Part shown: positions 17,949 through 27,200 of the stretch, one piece after another | Layout of the letters: each line of letters starts with the position of its first letter | How positions within the stretch are numbered: the stretch's first letter is position 1 | Origin: Echinicola vietnamensis DSM 17526 | Lineage (GTDB): Bacteria > Bacteroidota > Bacteroidia > Cytophagales > Cyclobacteriaceae | DNA length: 64,000 bases | Assembly: GCF_000325705.1 (NCBI RefSeq) | Contig: NC_019904.1 | Location: 3,102,001 to 3,166,000, forward strand | Direction of reading: 5' to 3' | Position numbers and translations under genes: made by a program | The notes under the pieces: model-generated | Database searches by the model: none | What the model saw: only the letters and a program-made list of their open reading frames with translations | What the model was told of the DNA's origin: nothing

Positions 17949-18722
17949 TCATTTGAAGAGGGTTTCGGTGTAATGCAGTAAGGTTTTGTCGCCCCAATTG
18001 CCATGTCCTGGAATGACTAGCCGAAGGTTTGGATAAGCGGTACTGATTTTGTTCACGGTGACCGGCCAAGCCTCGACATTGGCATCTTCGAGGTTACCTT
18101 TTCCAGCACCATTAGCTTTGATGAGACACCCGCCAAACAGCACTTGGTCATCAGGGAAGTATCCAATTACATTGTCTTGGGTATGTCCTTCCCCAAAATA
18201 GTGAACAAAGACTGCTTTAGTGCCTACTTTTAAGGTCAGCTCGTCAGAAAAGCCCTTTTGGGGTTGTGGGAAGTCATGCTGAGATGCTAAAGATAGGGTG
18301 TTTTTAAAGGCATATGACGGAATGTTCCTGGCGTGAAATGCTTCAAGTCCACCCAGGCAATCCAAGTGAAAATGTGTCGCTACTACAGCGTTGACCTGTA
18401 GCTTCTCCTCTTCCAAAAATGAAAGAAGTTCACTGGTCTCATTTGAGGTACTTGGGGTGTCGAATACGACAGCTTCTCCATCACTGATGACGATCATCCC
18501 GTTGCAGGCTACTTTTCCGAAGGTGTCGGTGTCCAGAAAGGAAACGTGAACATAAGTATGGGGACTGACTTGTTTGATAATGAGTTTATCCGATGAATAG
18601 ACCTCTTTTTCAGTAAAAGTGGAGGTTTGCTCAGCAACAAGATGTTCCTGTAATTTTTCACTTTTTCCTCCGCAAGCGGATATGGATAAGAGAAATGCTG
18701 AAATAAGGAGGCTGTAATACAT
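17949..18722 (-). CDS. Subclass B1 metallo-beta-lactamase, lipoprotein
   Basis: 257 residues. A lipoprotein signal (SISAC, C17) suggests membrane anchoring. The full B1 zinc set is present: H117, H119 and D121 (VVATHFHLDCLGG), H180 (GEGHTQDN), C199 (LFGGCLIK) and H240 (IPGHGNWG). K202, the B1 carboxylate-binding lysine of the GGCLIK motif, is also present. These features match chromosomal B1 enzymes of Bacteroidota (BlaB/IND/CcrA type), which hydrolyse beta-lactams including carbapenems in the periplasm. Actual substrate range is unproven. No regulatory gene is adjacent. Confidence 0.88.
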   Translation of the reverse strand: MYYSLLISAFLLSISACGGKSEKLQEHLVAEQTSTFTEKEVYSSDKLIIKQVSPHTYVHVSFLDTDTFGKVACNGMIVISDGEAVVFDTPSTSNETSELLSFLEEEKLQVNAVVATHFHLDCLGGLEAFHARNIPSYAFKNTLSLASQHDFPQPQKGFSDELTLKVGTKAVFVHYFGEGHTQDNVIGYFPDDQVLFGGCLIKANGAGKGNLEDANVEAWPVTVNKISTAYPNLRLVIPGHGNWGDKTLLHYTETLFK

Positions 18723-18816
18723 TAAATCGACATTTATTAGTTATTGGTCAATGATATGCCCTAAAAATAACACCTCCAACCAGTAGAAAATAATATGCTG
18801 CGAAAAAAAGATAAAA

Positions 18817-18842
18817 AAACCATCCGCCTTGGCGGATGGTTT
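18817..18842 (-). terminator. Intrinsic terminator of the proCBA operon
   Basis: A perfect 12-base stem (AAACCATCCGCC and its complement) lies 28 bases past the proA stop. On the minus strand it is followed by a run of T residues interrupted once. It is the clearest terminator in the left half of the window. Confidence 0.85.
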
Positions 18843-18870
18843 GGTGCATTATTGTATGATGTTTGAGGTC

Positions 18871-20070
18871 TTAGTCACGGATTTGACCACTACCAAATAC
18901 ATAATATTTGTTGGTTACCAATTGCTCAAGTCCCAATGGGCCTCTGTGGTGCAATTTGTCGGTACTAATGGCCAACTCTGCGCCTACTCCCATTTGCCCC
19001 CCGTCCGTAAATCGGGTGGAAGCGTTATGGTATACAGCAGCACTGTCCACCTGCTCCATAAAGGTAGCCGCTTTATCCTTATCAGTGGTCAAAATGGTAG
19101 CAGAGTGCCCTCCGCTGTATTTGTTTATTTTTGCAATGGCTTCATCAAGGCCATTTACTTTGCCAATAAGAGCCTTTAAGGCCAAGAACTCCTCATACCA
19201 AGTATCTTCTGAAGGGACTTCTTTTGCTCCCTCTATGGCAGGAACCAGTTCTTTTTCAGCAACCAGCTCTACTTTATAGGAAGCAAGGCTTTTGGCCAAG
19301 TCCGCTAATTTGGATTCAAAGTCTGGCAGTTTTTCATCCACCAAAATTTTATCCAGTGCATTACAACCTGAAATTTTATTGGTTTTGGCATTGATGATCA
19401 CTTTTTTGGCCAGTTCCCAGTCGGCATCTTCAGCGACATAGGCGAAATTGTTTCCCCTTCCACTTACCAGTACGGCACATTGAGCATGTTCTTTTACAAA
19501 AGCAATCAACCTTTCGCCACCTCTCGGCACGATAAGGTCAAGCTTTTCGGATGGATTTTTCAAGAACGCTTGGGTTTGCTCCCTGTTTAGGGTAAACAGC
19601 TCGATCCAATCTTTGCTAAGCCCATTTTCCTCAAGGGCTTCATGCCAGCATTCCACCAAAACTTTATTGGAATTTACGGCTTCTTTTCCTCCTTTGAGAA
19701 GGATTTTACTGTTGGCTTTAAAAGCCAAAACAGCTGCTTCGATGGTCACATCCGGACGGGATTCATAGATGATCATAATGGTCCCAAATGGAGCTGTTTT
19801 GTTCGTGATATCCAGCCCATTGGCCAAGGTTCGCTTGGAAATTTCCTTACCTACGGGATCATCTTGGTCTTTGACCTCTTGGACCGCTTGGATCATGCCA
19901 TCTATTTTGGCGTCATTCACGACCAGTCTGTCATAGAGTGCTTGATCATCACGCTGGAATGCATCGAGATCTGCTTTATTGGCGGTCAGAATTTTCTCAC
20001 GGTTTTTATCAATGATCTTGATCATTGATGCCAACACGTCGTTTTTTTTCTGTGTGCTTAATATTTTCAT
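18871..20070 (-). CDS. proA: Glutamate-5-semialdehyde dehydrogenase (gamma-glutamyl phosphate reductase)
   Basis: 399 residues, normal for ProA. Recognisable stretches include TAPFGTIMIIYESRPDVT, LLKGGKEAVNSN and NAKTNKISGCNALDKILVDE, which contains the catalytic cysteine. The C-terminal motif TRFTDGGQMGVGAELAIST and LHHRGPLGLEQL are diagnostic of the family. The enzyme reduces gamma-glutamyl phosphate to glutamate-5-semialdehyde with NADPH, the second step of proline synthesis. It is the last gene of the proC-proB-proA operon. Confidence 0.97.
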   Translation of the reverse strand: MKILSTQKKNDVLASMIKIIDKNREKILTANKADLDAFQRDDQALYDRLVVNDAKIDGMIQAVQEVKDQDDPVGKEISKRTLANGLDITNKTAPFGTIMIIYESRPDVTIEAAVLAFKANSKILLKGGKEAVNSNKVLVECWHEALEENGLSKDWIELFTLNREQTQAFLKNPSEKLDLIVPRGGERLIAFVKEHAQCAVLVSGRGNNFAYVAEDADWELAKKVIINAKTNKISGCNALDKILVDEKLPDFESKLADLAKSLASYKVELVAEKELVPAIEGAKEVPSEDTWYEEFLALKALIGKVNGLDEAIAKINKYSGGHSATILTTDKDKAATFMEQVDSAAVYHNASTRFTDGGQMGVGAELAISTDKLHHRGPLGLEQLVTNKYYVFGSGQIRD

Positions 20071-20146
20071 GTCAAATGATTTCTTTTTATGGTGTTTAGG
20101 GTTTCTGGATTACGATACGATCGGCAAAAAGATACCGTTTCGTATT

Positions 20147-20935
20147 TTAATCGTCCGAAACCTTGGTGCCCACCTCTTTGCCATCGACGATGTCGAGAAT
20201 CATATTGTCGACATTACCATTGGCGATATAAGTGGGGATATTTTTTCTGGCGGCCTCTTTGGCTACATTGAGCTTAGATTTCATGCCGCCTCTACCTTCT
20301 GCTTCACCTTTCGTAGATTCCTGAATGAAGTGTTCTACTTTTTCATCCGTACCCACATGGGCGATCCTTTCGGTGTTTTCGTCATCAGGATGACCGTTAT
20401 AGAGTCCATCTGTATCGGTCAGCAGGATAAGCATGTCCGCTTTGGTCAATTCAGCCACCAAACTGGCCAATTCATCATTGTCCGTAAAGGTGGACATGGA
20501 GAGCGAAACGGCATCATCTTCATTTGCGATCGGAATGATTCCTTCAGAAAGGAGTCCTTCGTAGCAATTGATCATGTTTTCACGGTGTTTTCCGGGATCA
20601 AAGTCCCTTTTGGTGGCCAAGACCTGCGCACACCGCATACCGTAATCTTGAAAGATATTGTAATAATGCCTCATCATTCGAGGCTGACCCACGGCAGAGA
20701 AGACTTGTCTTCGGATGATTTTATCTTTGATGCCTACTTTGCTGCCGAGGACTTCCTTACCAGCGATGACGGAACCAGAAGAGACCAGGACAGACATGAT
20801 GCCGCGTTCATAAAGGATGGCGATTTGATCGACCATTTTCCTTAAGACAGTATTGACGATACGGTTATCCCTGTTGGTCATCACATTGGTTCCTACCTTT
20901 ATGACGATCCTTTTTGGTCCTTCGTTATTATCCAT
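20147..20935 (-). CDS. proB: Glutamate 5-kinase without PUA domain
   Basis: About 262 residues from the ATG at 20935; a TTG at 20959 would add eight residues. It is an amino-acid-kinase fold: KRIVIKVGTNVMT, LVSSGSVIAGKEVLG, NEDDAVSLSMSTFTDNDELASLVA, LLTDTDGLY and GRGGMKSKLNVAKEA. The C-terminal PUA domain of the E. coli enzyme is absent, giving the short form. It phosphorylates glutamate, the committed proline step. Its ATG overlaps the proC stop (ATGGATAA), so translation is coupled. Confidence 0.95.
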   Translation of the reverse strand: MDNNEGPKRIVIKVGTNVMTNRDNRIVNTVLRKMVDQIAILYERGIMSVLVSSGSVIAGKEVLGSKVGIKDKIIRRQVFSAVGQPRMMRHYYNIFQDYGMRCAQVLATKRDFDPGKHRENMINCYEGLLSEGIIPIANEDDAVSLSMSTFTDNDELASLVAELTKADMLILLTDTDGLYNGHPDDENTERIAHVGTDEKVEHFIQESTKGEAEGRGGMKSKLNVAKEAARKNIPTYIANGNVDNMILDIVDGKEVGTKVSDD

Positions 20936-21743
20936 TTTGGTATTCTTTTCCAAGTTCAACAGCTCTGTTAAATGCAGCGTAAGCAGCTTCTTTGATCATC
21001 TCCTTGACATTATTGTCATCCATGGAGTCCAATGCTGCTCTGGTGGTTCCACCTTTGGAAGCTACTCGGTTCATCCATGCTTCTGGATCCAGATCGGAAG
21101 AACTAAACAATTCTACTGCCCCGGCAAAGGTTTGCTCTACCAAGACCCTGGAGTCGTGCTTGGAGAAGCCCATTTTTAGAGCCGCTTCCAACATGGATTG
21201 CATGAAATAGAAGATATAGGCTGGTCCACTTCCAGAAATACCCGTGGAAGCATCAATATCATTTTCGGTATCGAGTCTAACAGAACGTCCGGTAGTATCC
21301 AGCAGGTTTTCTATGGTGGACAATTCCAATCTTGAAACCTCATCTGATGCTGTAAAGGAAGTCAATCCTTTGCCTACTTGGGCTGGGAGGTTTGGCATTG
21401 CCCTAACCACCTTTTTCCTATTAAGTCCTTCTTGAATAGCTGCTATGGTCACCCCAGCCATCAAGGAAATGAAGATCTGCCCTTCGGAGGTCAAATCCTT
21501 CATGGTTTCCATCAATGCATTTGCATGATACGGTTTTACAGCAATAAAAATCACATCCGCTGCTGGAACGCAGTCCTCAAGCTTTTCAAACACAGCAAAG
21601 TGACTTCTTTTTCTCAGCTCTTCTGTTTTTTCTTTAGAGTTGTCAAGGATCATAAGATCCTTATCTTTTAAAAATTTTGAGTTTGCGATAGCTTCAGCGT
21701 AGGTTAATCCCATGTTTCCACCACCGATTACAAGAACTTTCAT
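20928..21743 (-). CDS. proC: Pyrroline-5-carboxylate reductase
   Basis: 271 residues. The Rossmann motif is MKVLVIGGGNMGLTYAEAI. Family features are VIFIAVKPYHANALM, GQIFISLMAGVTIAAIQ, VVRAMPNLPAQVGKGLTSF, GISGSGPAYIFYFMQSMLEAA and the C-terminal SKGGTTRAALD. It catalyses the last step of proline synthesis. It heads the operon and its 3' end overlaps the proB start. Confidence 0.96.
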   Translation of the reverse strand: MKVLVIGGGNMGLTYAEAIANSKFLKDKDLMILDNSKEKTEELRKRSHFAVFEKLEDCVPAADVIFIAVKPYHANALMETMKDLTSEGQIFISLMAGVTIAAIQEGLNRKKVVRAMPNLPAQVGKGLTSFTASDEVSRLELSTIENLLDTTGRSVRLDTENDIDASTGISGSGPAYIFYFMQSMLEAALKMGFSKHDSRVLVEQTFAGAVELFSSSDLDPEAWMNRVASKGGTTRAALDSMDDNNVKEMIKEAAYAAFNRAVELGKEYQNG

Positions 21744-22394
21744 ATTTTTTAGAAAGGTTTTTTATTTAAGAACAGGGACTATCCCTGTCAGTCTTCTATG
21801 CCCTGTATGCCACAATCATCGTGCAGGGATCATAATTTACGAAAAAAGTTAATGACTACCGCTAAATAATTGTTAAATCAGCATGAATGGCATAGTTTAA
21901 TTGAGAAAAAACTGCAGTTATTATTTTATTTTGGGATTATATCTAAAAGGTTTTGTACTGAACAGGGAAGTATGGCAGGACTGTAAATTCGTCAGTGCTC
22001 TCAGACAAATGGCAGAAAGAAAGGATAAACTTACGGACATTATGTCATTTGTAGAGGAGAATGGTAATTAACGGCTAGTAATTATCCAAGGAATGGGCTG
22101 TTGGTTTATTGGGTCCCCTCTATAATGATAAGGTTAAACGTGCAGACACAAGATGAATCGTCAAAGCCTGCGCGGGAGGTTACTGTTGGCCACGTTCGGT
22201 AAAATCCGCTATGTGATAGGATTCCAGTAAGACTACCACGACTCATCTCCTAAAGTAGAAATAATGCGTATTCCTCCTATCAAGGCTATAGCCAATCGCC
22301 GGGCTACACATGAATAACTGAGGGAGCGTTTATGTTCCTGATGTCCGCCATACTGCCTTTTGCGATCCCCTGAATCAGGTAAAGGACGGAGCTA
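21744..22394. repeat. Intergenic region with a decayed REP-like array
   Basis: 650 bases with no confident gene. The stretch near 22310-22345 (AGGGAGCGTTTATGTTCCTG) resembles the REP array flank near 40004 (GGAGCGCTTAAGTTCCTG). A short frame ending at 22071 (containing MAERKDKLTDIMSFVEENGN) may be a gene remnant but is too short to call. Confidence 0.4.
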
Positions 22395-23216
22395 TTAAGG
22401 ATAAAAACTTAGCCCCACCTTTAAGTCAATCCTTAAAAGGCCTTCTTCATTACCTGCATCCAAATCAATGGTCTGTTTGTTTCTCCCTTTTTCTATCGTA
22501 ATTTTTTCGATCACACCTGAGGTGACCGATAATCCCAGTCCGAGTGCTAAGTTTTCGGATAGCCCAATGTCATAAGTAGCATCCAACATAGCACCTAAAG
22601 TGGCTCCCTTTAATGTGAAATCGCCATTTGAATGAGAATAGGCCTGGTCTTTATAGCTCAGGTATCCAAATGAACCTCCTAGCAAAAAGGAGTTATTGTT
22701 TCCGCTTGGCATTTTTGCATATAAGGTCGGTCCCAAAAAGGAAATGGTAATGTCATCCATAAGGCTCTGGCTTTCACTTTTGGCGTGAAAGCTGCTATAG
22801 ACCAGCCCTATGCCTGTCTCAGAAGGAAAAAAGTATTGCCCTTCCAATGTGATATGATATCCGTTTTTCAAGCCTCTTGCATAGCTGGTTCCTGCCAATG
22901 ATTCATGCGTTTTGGATAACCTCCTGCCGTATCCACTACTAATGCCTAATCGCCAGGGCCTTTGTCGTGGGACGGATAGGGCTGGCTTCTGATTTTTTTT
23001 AGTATAGAATCCCTCCTCGAAGGTAGAAACCTTTTGGGGTGGCATCAATGTCTGGACGGTTTGACCATTTCTATCTAGGGTAAAATGAACAGTGCCATTT
23101 TCTATTGAAGTGATTTTACAAGAAATGGAATCCCCCTCACTGGTGACCAATAGGTCTTGGGCCTGTGTGAAAAAGGGAAATAAGCATAATAATCCCATTA
23201 ATAAAGTTGTTCTCAC
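22395..23216 (-). CDS. Outer-membrane beta-barrel-like exported protein
   Basis: 273 residues with a signal peptide ending FFTQAQ. The first ~60 residues after it form a small beta domain (VTSEGDSISCKITSIENGTVHFTLDR), a common Bacteroidota module. From ~85 onward alternate hydrophobic strands with turn residues suggest an 8-10-strand barrel, ending in aromatic residues (LKVGLSFYP). GTG start at 23216. Function unknown; no neighbour suggests a partner. Confidence 0.65.
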   Translation of the reverse strand: MRTTLLMGLLCLFPFFTQAQDLLVTSEGDSISCKITSIENGTVHFTLDRNGQTVQTLMPPQKVSTFEEGFYTKKNQKPALSVPRQRPWRLGISSGYGRRLSKTHESLAGTSYARGLKNGYHITLEGQYFFPSETGIGLVYSSFHAKSESQSLMDDITISFLGPTLYAKMPSGNNNSFLLGGSFGYLSYKDQAYSHSNGDFTLKGATLGAMLDATYDIGLSENLALGLGLSVTSGVIEKITIEKGRNKQTIDLDAGNEEGLLRIDLKVGLSFYP

Positions 23217-23515
23217 GTAGTTTCTTTTCTGTTAAAACAAAAGTCAGGTAAAGATAAACTAAAATTTAATTCCACTTTTAAATGACCCTGGCAATTCAAT
23301 ATTATTTTGAGCCATAGTAATGATGAACAGGGGAGACCCTAAAGTGCAGGACTTAAAATCATTGTCCACTGTAGTTTCTGCGGGTTTAAATGAGGAGAGG
23401 TCCAATAGGCAAAAATGCATCATAATTTGATTGAAATGTATTTTTAAATGCCTTACAGGTGTTTCAAAATCAATCTGTTTTGATTAGATTTAGATGACCT
23501 GACTTTTGAGCCAAC

Positions 23516-25858
23516 ATGCACCATAAATCATTCTTTTTTACGGGGTTATTCTGTTTGTTATTTCCTTTTGTCCTGTTTGCCCAACAGCACGGGGAGAGTC
23601 CTCGGCCAAAGATTGGCTTGGTGCTCAGCGGAGGAGGTGCCAAGGGAATTGCCCATGTTGGTGTGATCAAGGCCATGGAAGAGGCAGGACTGCGGCCGGA
23701 TTATATTGTGGGCACCAGCATGGGGGCAGTCATCGGTGGTCTTTATGCGATAGGGTATAATGCAGATGAGTTGGAGTCGATCGTGCTTAAGGCTGATTGG
23801 GACCTGATTGTTTCCAATAGGGTGAGCTTTAATACCATCGCTTTTGAAGAAAAAGAATATTATAACCGGTATGTGTTTGAGCTTCCGGTCATCAAGGGTA
23901 AAATTGCGGTACCTGCTGGCCTCATAGAGGGACAGAAGCTGACAGAAACCTTGCACTATTATACCTGGCCGTCTATTCAGTATCAAGATTTTGATGCGTT
24001 TCCCATTCCTTTTCGCTGCGTGACCACAGACCTAAAGACCGGTAAGGGAATCGTCATTGAGTCTGGTTATTTGGCAGATGCGTTGCGATCAAGCATTGCT
24101 ATCCCTTCTGCTTTTACTCCTTTCGAATTGGACAGTACCCTTGTGGTGGATGGGGGGGTGGTCAATAATTTTCCGGTAGATGTGGCCCAAGACATGGGAG
24201 CAGATATTATCATTGGCGTCAATGTGGGCGAGGAGGATTTTTTGGATCCCAAAGAACTGGACTCCTTTTCCAGCATCCTTATGCAAATTGCCATGGCCAG
24301 CTCCTACCGGAAATTATCTACGAATATTTCCGGTTGTGATATCTACATCAAACCAGACTTAAAAGATTACAATACGGCTAGTTTTAGCAGTTTTAAAGAA
24401 ATCCTTCAGTTGGGGCATCAAGCGGGGGAAGAAAATTTCCCTGTTTTTAAACAGCTGGCTGACAGCTTGGATTCGCACCGAAAGAGTGCTGGGATAGGCC
24501 TTGGGGTCCAGCCGGTGCGGATCAGTAACATTTCCATAACGGGTAATCGGCTTTTTTCAGATGAGCTCATCCGGTCAAAATTAGGCATAAGCCCAAAGGA
24601 TACCGTTACGCGTGAAGATGTGCAGTCCGGGGTAGATCGGGTTTTTGGGGTAAATGGCTTCCGAAAGGTGGATTATAACCTTAAGCCTGATGGGGCCGGG
24701 GAGTATGAGCTGTTTCTAAAGGCCAAAGAAAAACACAATACCATTTTGCGCGGAGCATTTCACTATGATAATTTATTTTCTGCAGGGATATTGCTTAACC
24801 TTACCGTTCGTGATCTTTTAGGAAAACCTTCAAGAACGGTGGGGATATTGGATGTTTCCCAAAATCCGAAGTTTAGGCTGGACCATTATAAGTACCTTGG
24901 AAGTAACAAAAAGTTTGCTCTAAACCTCCGTTACAATTACCTCTTTCAGCAGATTCCGGAGTACGAGGATGGCGTCAGGCAAGATCTCTTTCTAAACCGT
25001 GAAACCCATATAGGAGCGAATATCCTGACGACGCATTCGCTGAAACAAAGTTTTTGGTTTGGGGGCTTTTATGAACGGTCCAGGGCGCAGTCAAGCTTTA
25101 ATATCTCCATTCCCTCTGAAATCCGTGGCGCCTACTATACCTACATGGGGGTGAGGTTTATGCATACTCGAAATTCACTCAATGACAGGAATTATCCTAC
25201 CAAAGGAGCGGAAACGATTTTCGAGGGGTTGTTTCGGGCGTATAGCGATTACCGGATAAAACTACGTCCAGGTGTGGATACCTTGACCCTAGGGCAGGGT
25301 GGTGAGACGGTCAAAATCCCGAAGGAGGTTTTGGATGAGACACTGGAAGGCATTACTCCGAGTGGTTTTGTATCGTTGTATTTTAATTATGTCAAATATT
25401 TTCCCATAAACGATCACTTTCAGGTAAGCCCTACGATAGCCATGGGCCTTACTTTGTCCGGCCAAGGAGATGATTATAGTTATAGTGAATTCACCCTTGG
25501 TGGGTACCAGCGGGTAGATTTTAACGATACTCCGATATGGGGGCTGAATTATGCGGAATTGACTGCGGAAAATTTCGGGAAACTAGGCGTCAATTTCCAA
25601 TGGCTTCCAACCAAGAAACTGTATTTAAGAATGGGGACTAACCTCCTTGGACACGGCTACCATTCTCCCTTGGGAGACGGGGATGGTGTCGATTTTGATG
25701 AATTTTTCGAGGATAGATTGATTTGGGGATACGGTATTGATTTAACGCTGGATTCTTTCCTGGGGCCGATCACCGGAGGGCTTTCTTCCAATGCTAAAGA
25801 CGGTGTGATCCGGCCATACCTTTCCATTGGGTTTTCATTTAACTATTCCGACCGGTAG
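23516..25858 (+). CDS. Patatin-like phospholipase with POTRA and BamA-type barrel (outer membrane)
   Basis: 780 residues. Residues 1-22 are a signal peptide. Residues ~30-320 are a patatin domain with oxyanion loop GGGAKG (38-44), nucleophile S68 in GTSMG and the catalytic aspartate D212 in VVDGGVVNNFP. A POTRA-like unit follows at ~335-410 (ISNISITGNRLFSDELI). Residues ~420-780 are a 16-strand bacterial surface antigen barrel ending FSFNYSDR. This is the RssA/PlpD-type layout of type Vd-like proteins found widely in Bacteroidota. The predicted action is phospholipid hydrolysis at the cell envelope. Confidence 0.9.
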   Translation: MHHKSFFFTGLFCLLFPFVLFAQQHGESPRPKIGLVLSGGGAKGIAHVGVIKAMEEAGLRPDYIVGTSMGAVIGGLYAIGYNADELESIVLKADWDLIVSNRVSFNTIAFEEKEYYNRYVFELPVIKGKIAVPAGLIEGQKLTETLHYYTWPSIQYQDFDAFPIPFRCVTTDLKTGKGIVIESGYLADALRSSIAIPSAFTPFELDSTLVVDGGVVNNFPVDVAQDMGADIIIGVNVGEEDFLDPKELDSFSSILMQIAMASSYRKLSTNISGCDIYIKPDLKDYNTASFSSFKEILQLGHQAGEENFPVFKQLADSLDSHRKSAGIGLGVQPVRISNISITGNRLFSDELIRSKLGISPKDTVTREDVQSGVDRVFGVNGFRKVDYNLKPDGAGEYELFLKAKEKHNTILRGAFHYDNLFSAGILLNLTVRDLLGKPSRTVGILDVSQNPKFRLDHYKYLGSNKKFALNLRYNYLFQQIPEYEDGVRQDLFLNRETHIGANILTTHSLKQSFWFGGFYERSRAQSSFNISIPSEIRGAYYTYMGVRFMHTRNSLNDRNYPTKGAETIFEGLFRAYSDYRIKLRPGVDTLTLGQGGETVKIPKEVLDETLEGITPSGFVSLYFNYVKYFPINDHFQVSPTIAMGLTLSGQGDDYSYSEFTLGGYQRVDFNDTPIWGLNYAELTAENFGKLGVNFQWLPTKKLYLRMGTNLLGHGYHSPLGDGDGVDFDEFFEDRLIWGYGIDLTLDSFLGPITGGLSSNAKDGVIRPYLSIGFSFNYSDR

Positions 25859-25944
25859 TCTTTTTCCCAATTTTTAGATGAAGGAACATCTATCTCTATG
25901 GGGGTTGCTAGTAAGTCTGTTAACGGCATATTCTGCTTTGCTTG

Positions 25945-26973
25945 CTACTCGTACGGTATGGCCGCAGGGAAAAGTTTTATGGAAGTATATTCTTGGTAGT
26001 GTTTGATCAGGTTTCTGACCAGTGGATTGGTACAATTGGATAATTCAAATCCAGTGGAAAAATGGATGTTGATTTTCCGGAGTCGCTCCAGACTTCTGAT
26101 CGTGATGATGTCTTTGAGATTTTGTGGGTCAAAATCCATGAGGGTGACCTCTTTTAGGTTTTCCAATGAGAAGATCACGTTATAGTCTTCGGTTCGGTTG
26201 GCGTGTTCAATGGTAAGTTGACGGAGAGCAGGGAGATCCTTGATGGATAAATGCTCCTTTGGCCACCTACATTTTGGGCCTTTTCCTATTTTTAACGCTT
26301 GGAGTTGTGGCAAAGCGGCTAATTCATTGAATTCTGTTTCGGTGCTTATTTCTCCTTTGATCTCCAAACTGGCAAGTTCTTTCAACATACCAATACCTTC
26401 CAAGCGGTTGTTTTTGAAATGAGCCAGCGGTTCAAGACTGAGGGAAAGCTGCGTGGTATGTCGAAAGTGGGCGGGCGAGAAGCCCTGTTGGTAAAGACGC
26501 TTCTGGATAGTAGCGGACAGACTGAGCCAATCTGGTTCAAAGGCCTTAAATCCTGTTTTTTTCAAGATCAGTAAGGTGGTTTCAAGTTTATTGAGCTGGA
26601 TCTCCATTTCCGGTATCATTTCATAGAGTTCTTTCAGGAAATCTTTTGCAGGGAGCAATCGGGCAAAAGGTGTGTTTGGAGTGTGGATATAAAAGCTGTT
26701 TTGTCCTGACCTTACATTAAGGTAGCTGCTTAGTTTTTCATAGATCGCCGAGACATTATTGGATAATGATGGAATGGGAGTGTTTTTTGGGATTATGTGT
26801 GATAATCTTTTGGCTTTCTTCTGAAGAAGGCTAGCCTTTATAGTGGTTTCTGCTCCTCCCGGTAGGTCTTGGAGCAATTCCAACCCTACAGTGTGTAGCT
26901 GATTTTCAGTGTGATTGGAGAGTTGTTCTTCAATCCAATCACAAACAGATGTTCCGAACACAGTTAATTTCAT
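25945..26973 (-). CDS. LRR-like hypothetical protein
   Basis: 342 residues, no signal peptide. The C-terminal half (~190-330) is built of leucine-rich repeat-like units: LKELASLEIKGEIS, LPQLQALKIGKG, LPALRQLTIEHAN, LENLKEVTLMDFD and LERLRKINIHFS. The N-terminal half is helical with two stretches of predicted coiled coil. It is probably a cytoplasmic interaction protein; no family name can be given. Confidence 0.65.
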   Translation of the reverse strand: MKLTVFGTSVCDWIEEQLSNHTENQLHTVGLELLQDLPGGAETTIKASLLQKKAKRLSHIIPKNTPIPSLSNNVSAIYEKLSSYLNVRSGQNSFYIHTPNTPFARLLPAKDFLKELYEMIPEMEIQLNKLETTLLILKKTGFKAFEPDWLSLSATIQKRLYQQGFSPAHFRHTTQLSLSLEPLAHFKNNRLEGIGMLKELASLEIKGEISTETEFNELAALPQLQALKIGKGPKCRWPKEHLSIKDLPALRQLTIEHANRTEDYNVIFSLENLKEVTLMDFDPQNLKDIITIRSLERLRKINIHFSTGFELSNCTNPLVRNLIKHYQEYTSIKLFPAAIPYE

Positions 26974-27200
26974 AACCCTAAACAGTTAAGTTAAAAGAAA
27001 TACTTTACGGGAAGTCGGTAAGGTCGCTGAATATAAATGCAGTTGATGTCAAAAAAGACTCTAAATCATTAACTACATAAATATTTGTTTCAACGATATA
27101 AATTTACGCATAAAATTATAGTAAAATGAAAAGAGGAGTTGTAAACGTTATAGAGTAGTAAGTTTATGTTTTGCAATGTCAAGAAATGGTCACCCATCTA

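Noticed and set aside
19979..20845. 288-residue plus-strand frame
   Set aside because: Antisense to proA and proB; the translation is Phe/His-rich and typical of a shadow frame.
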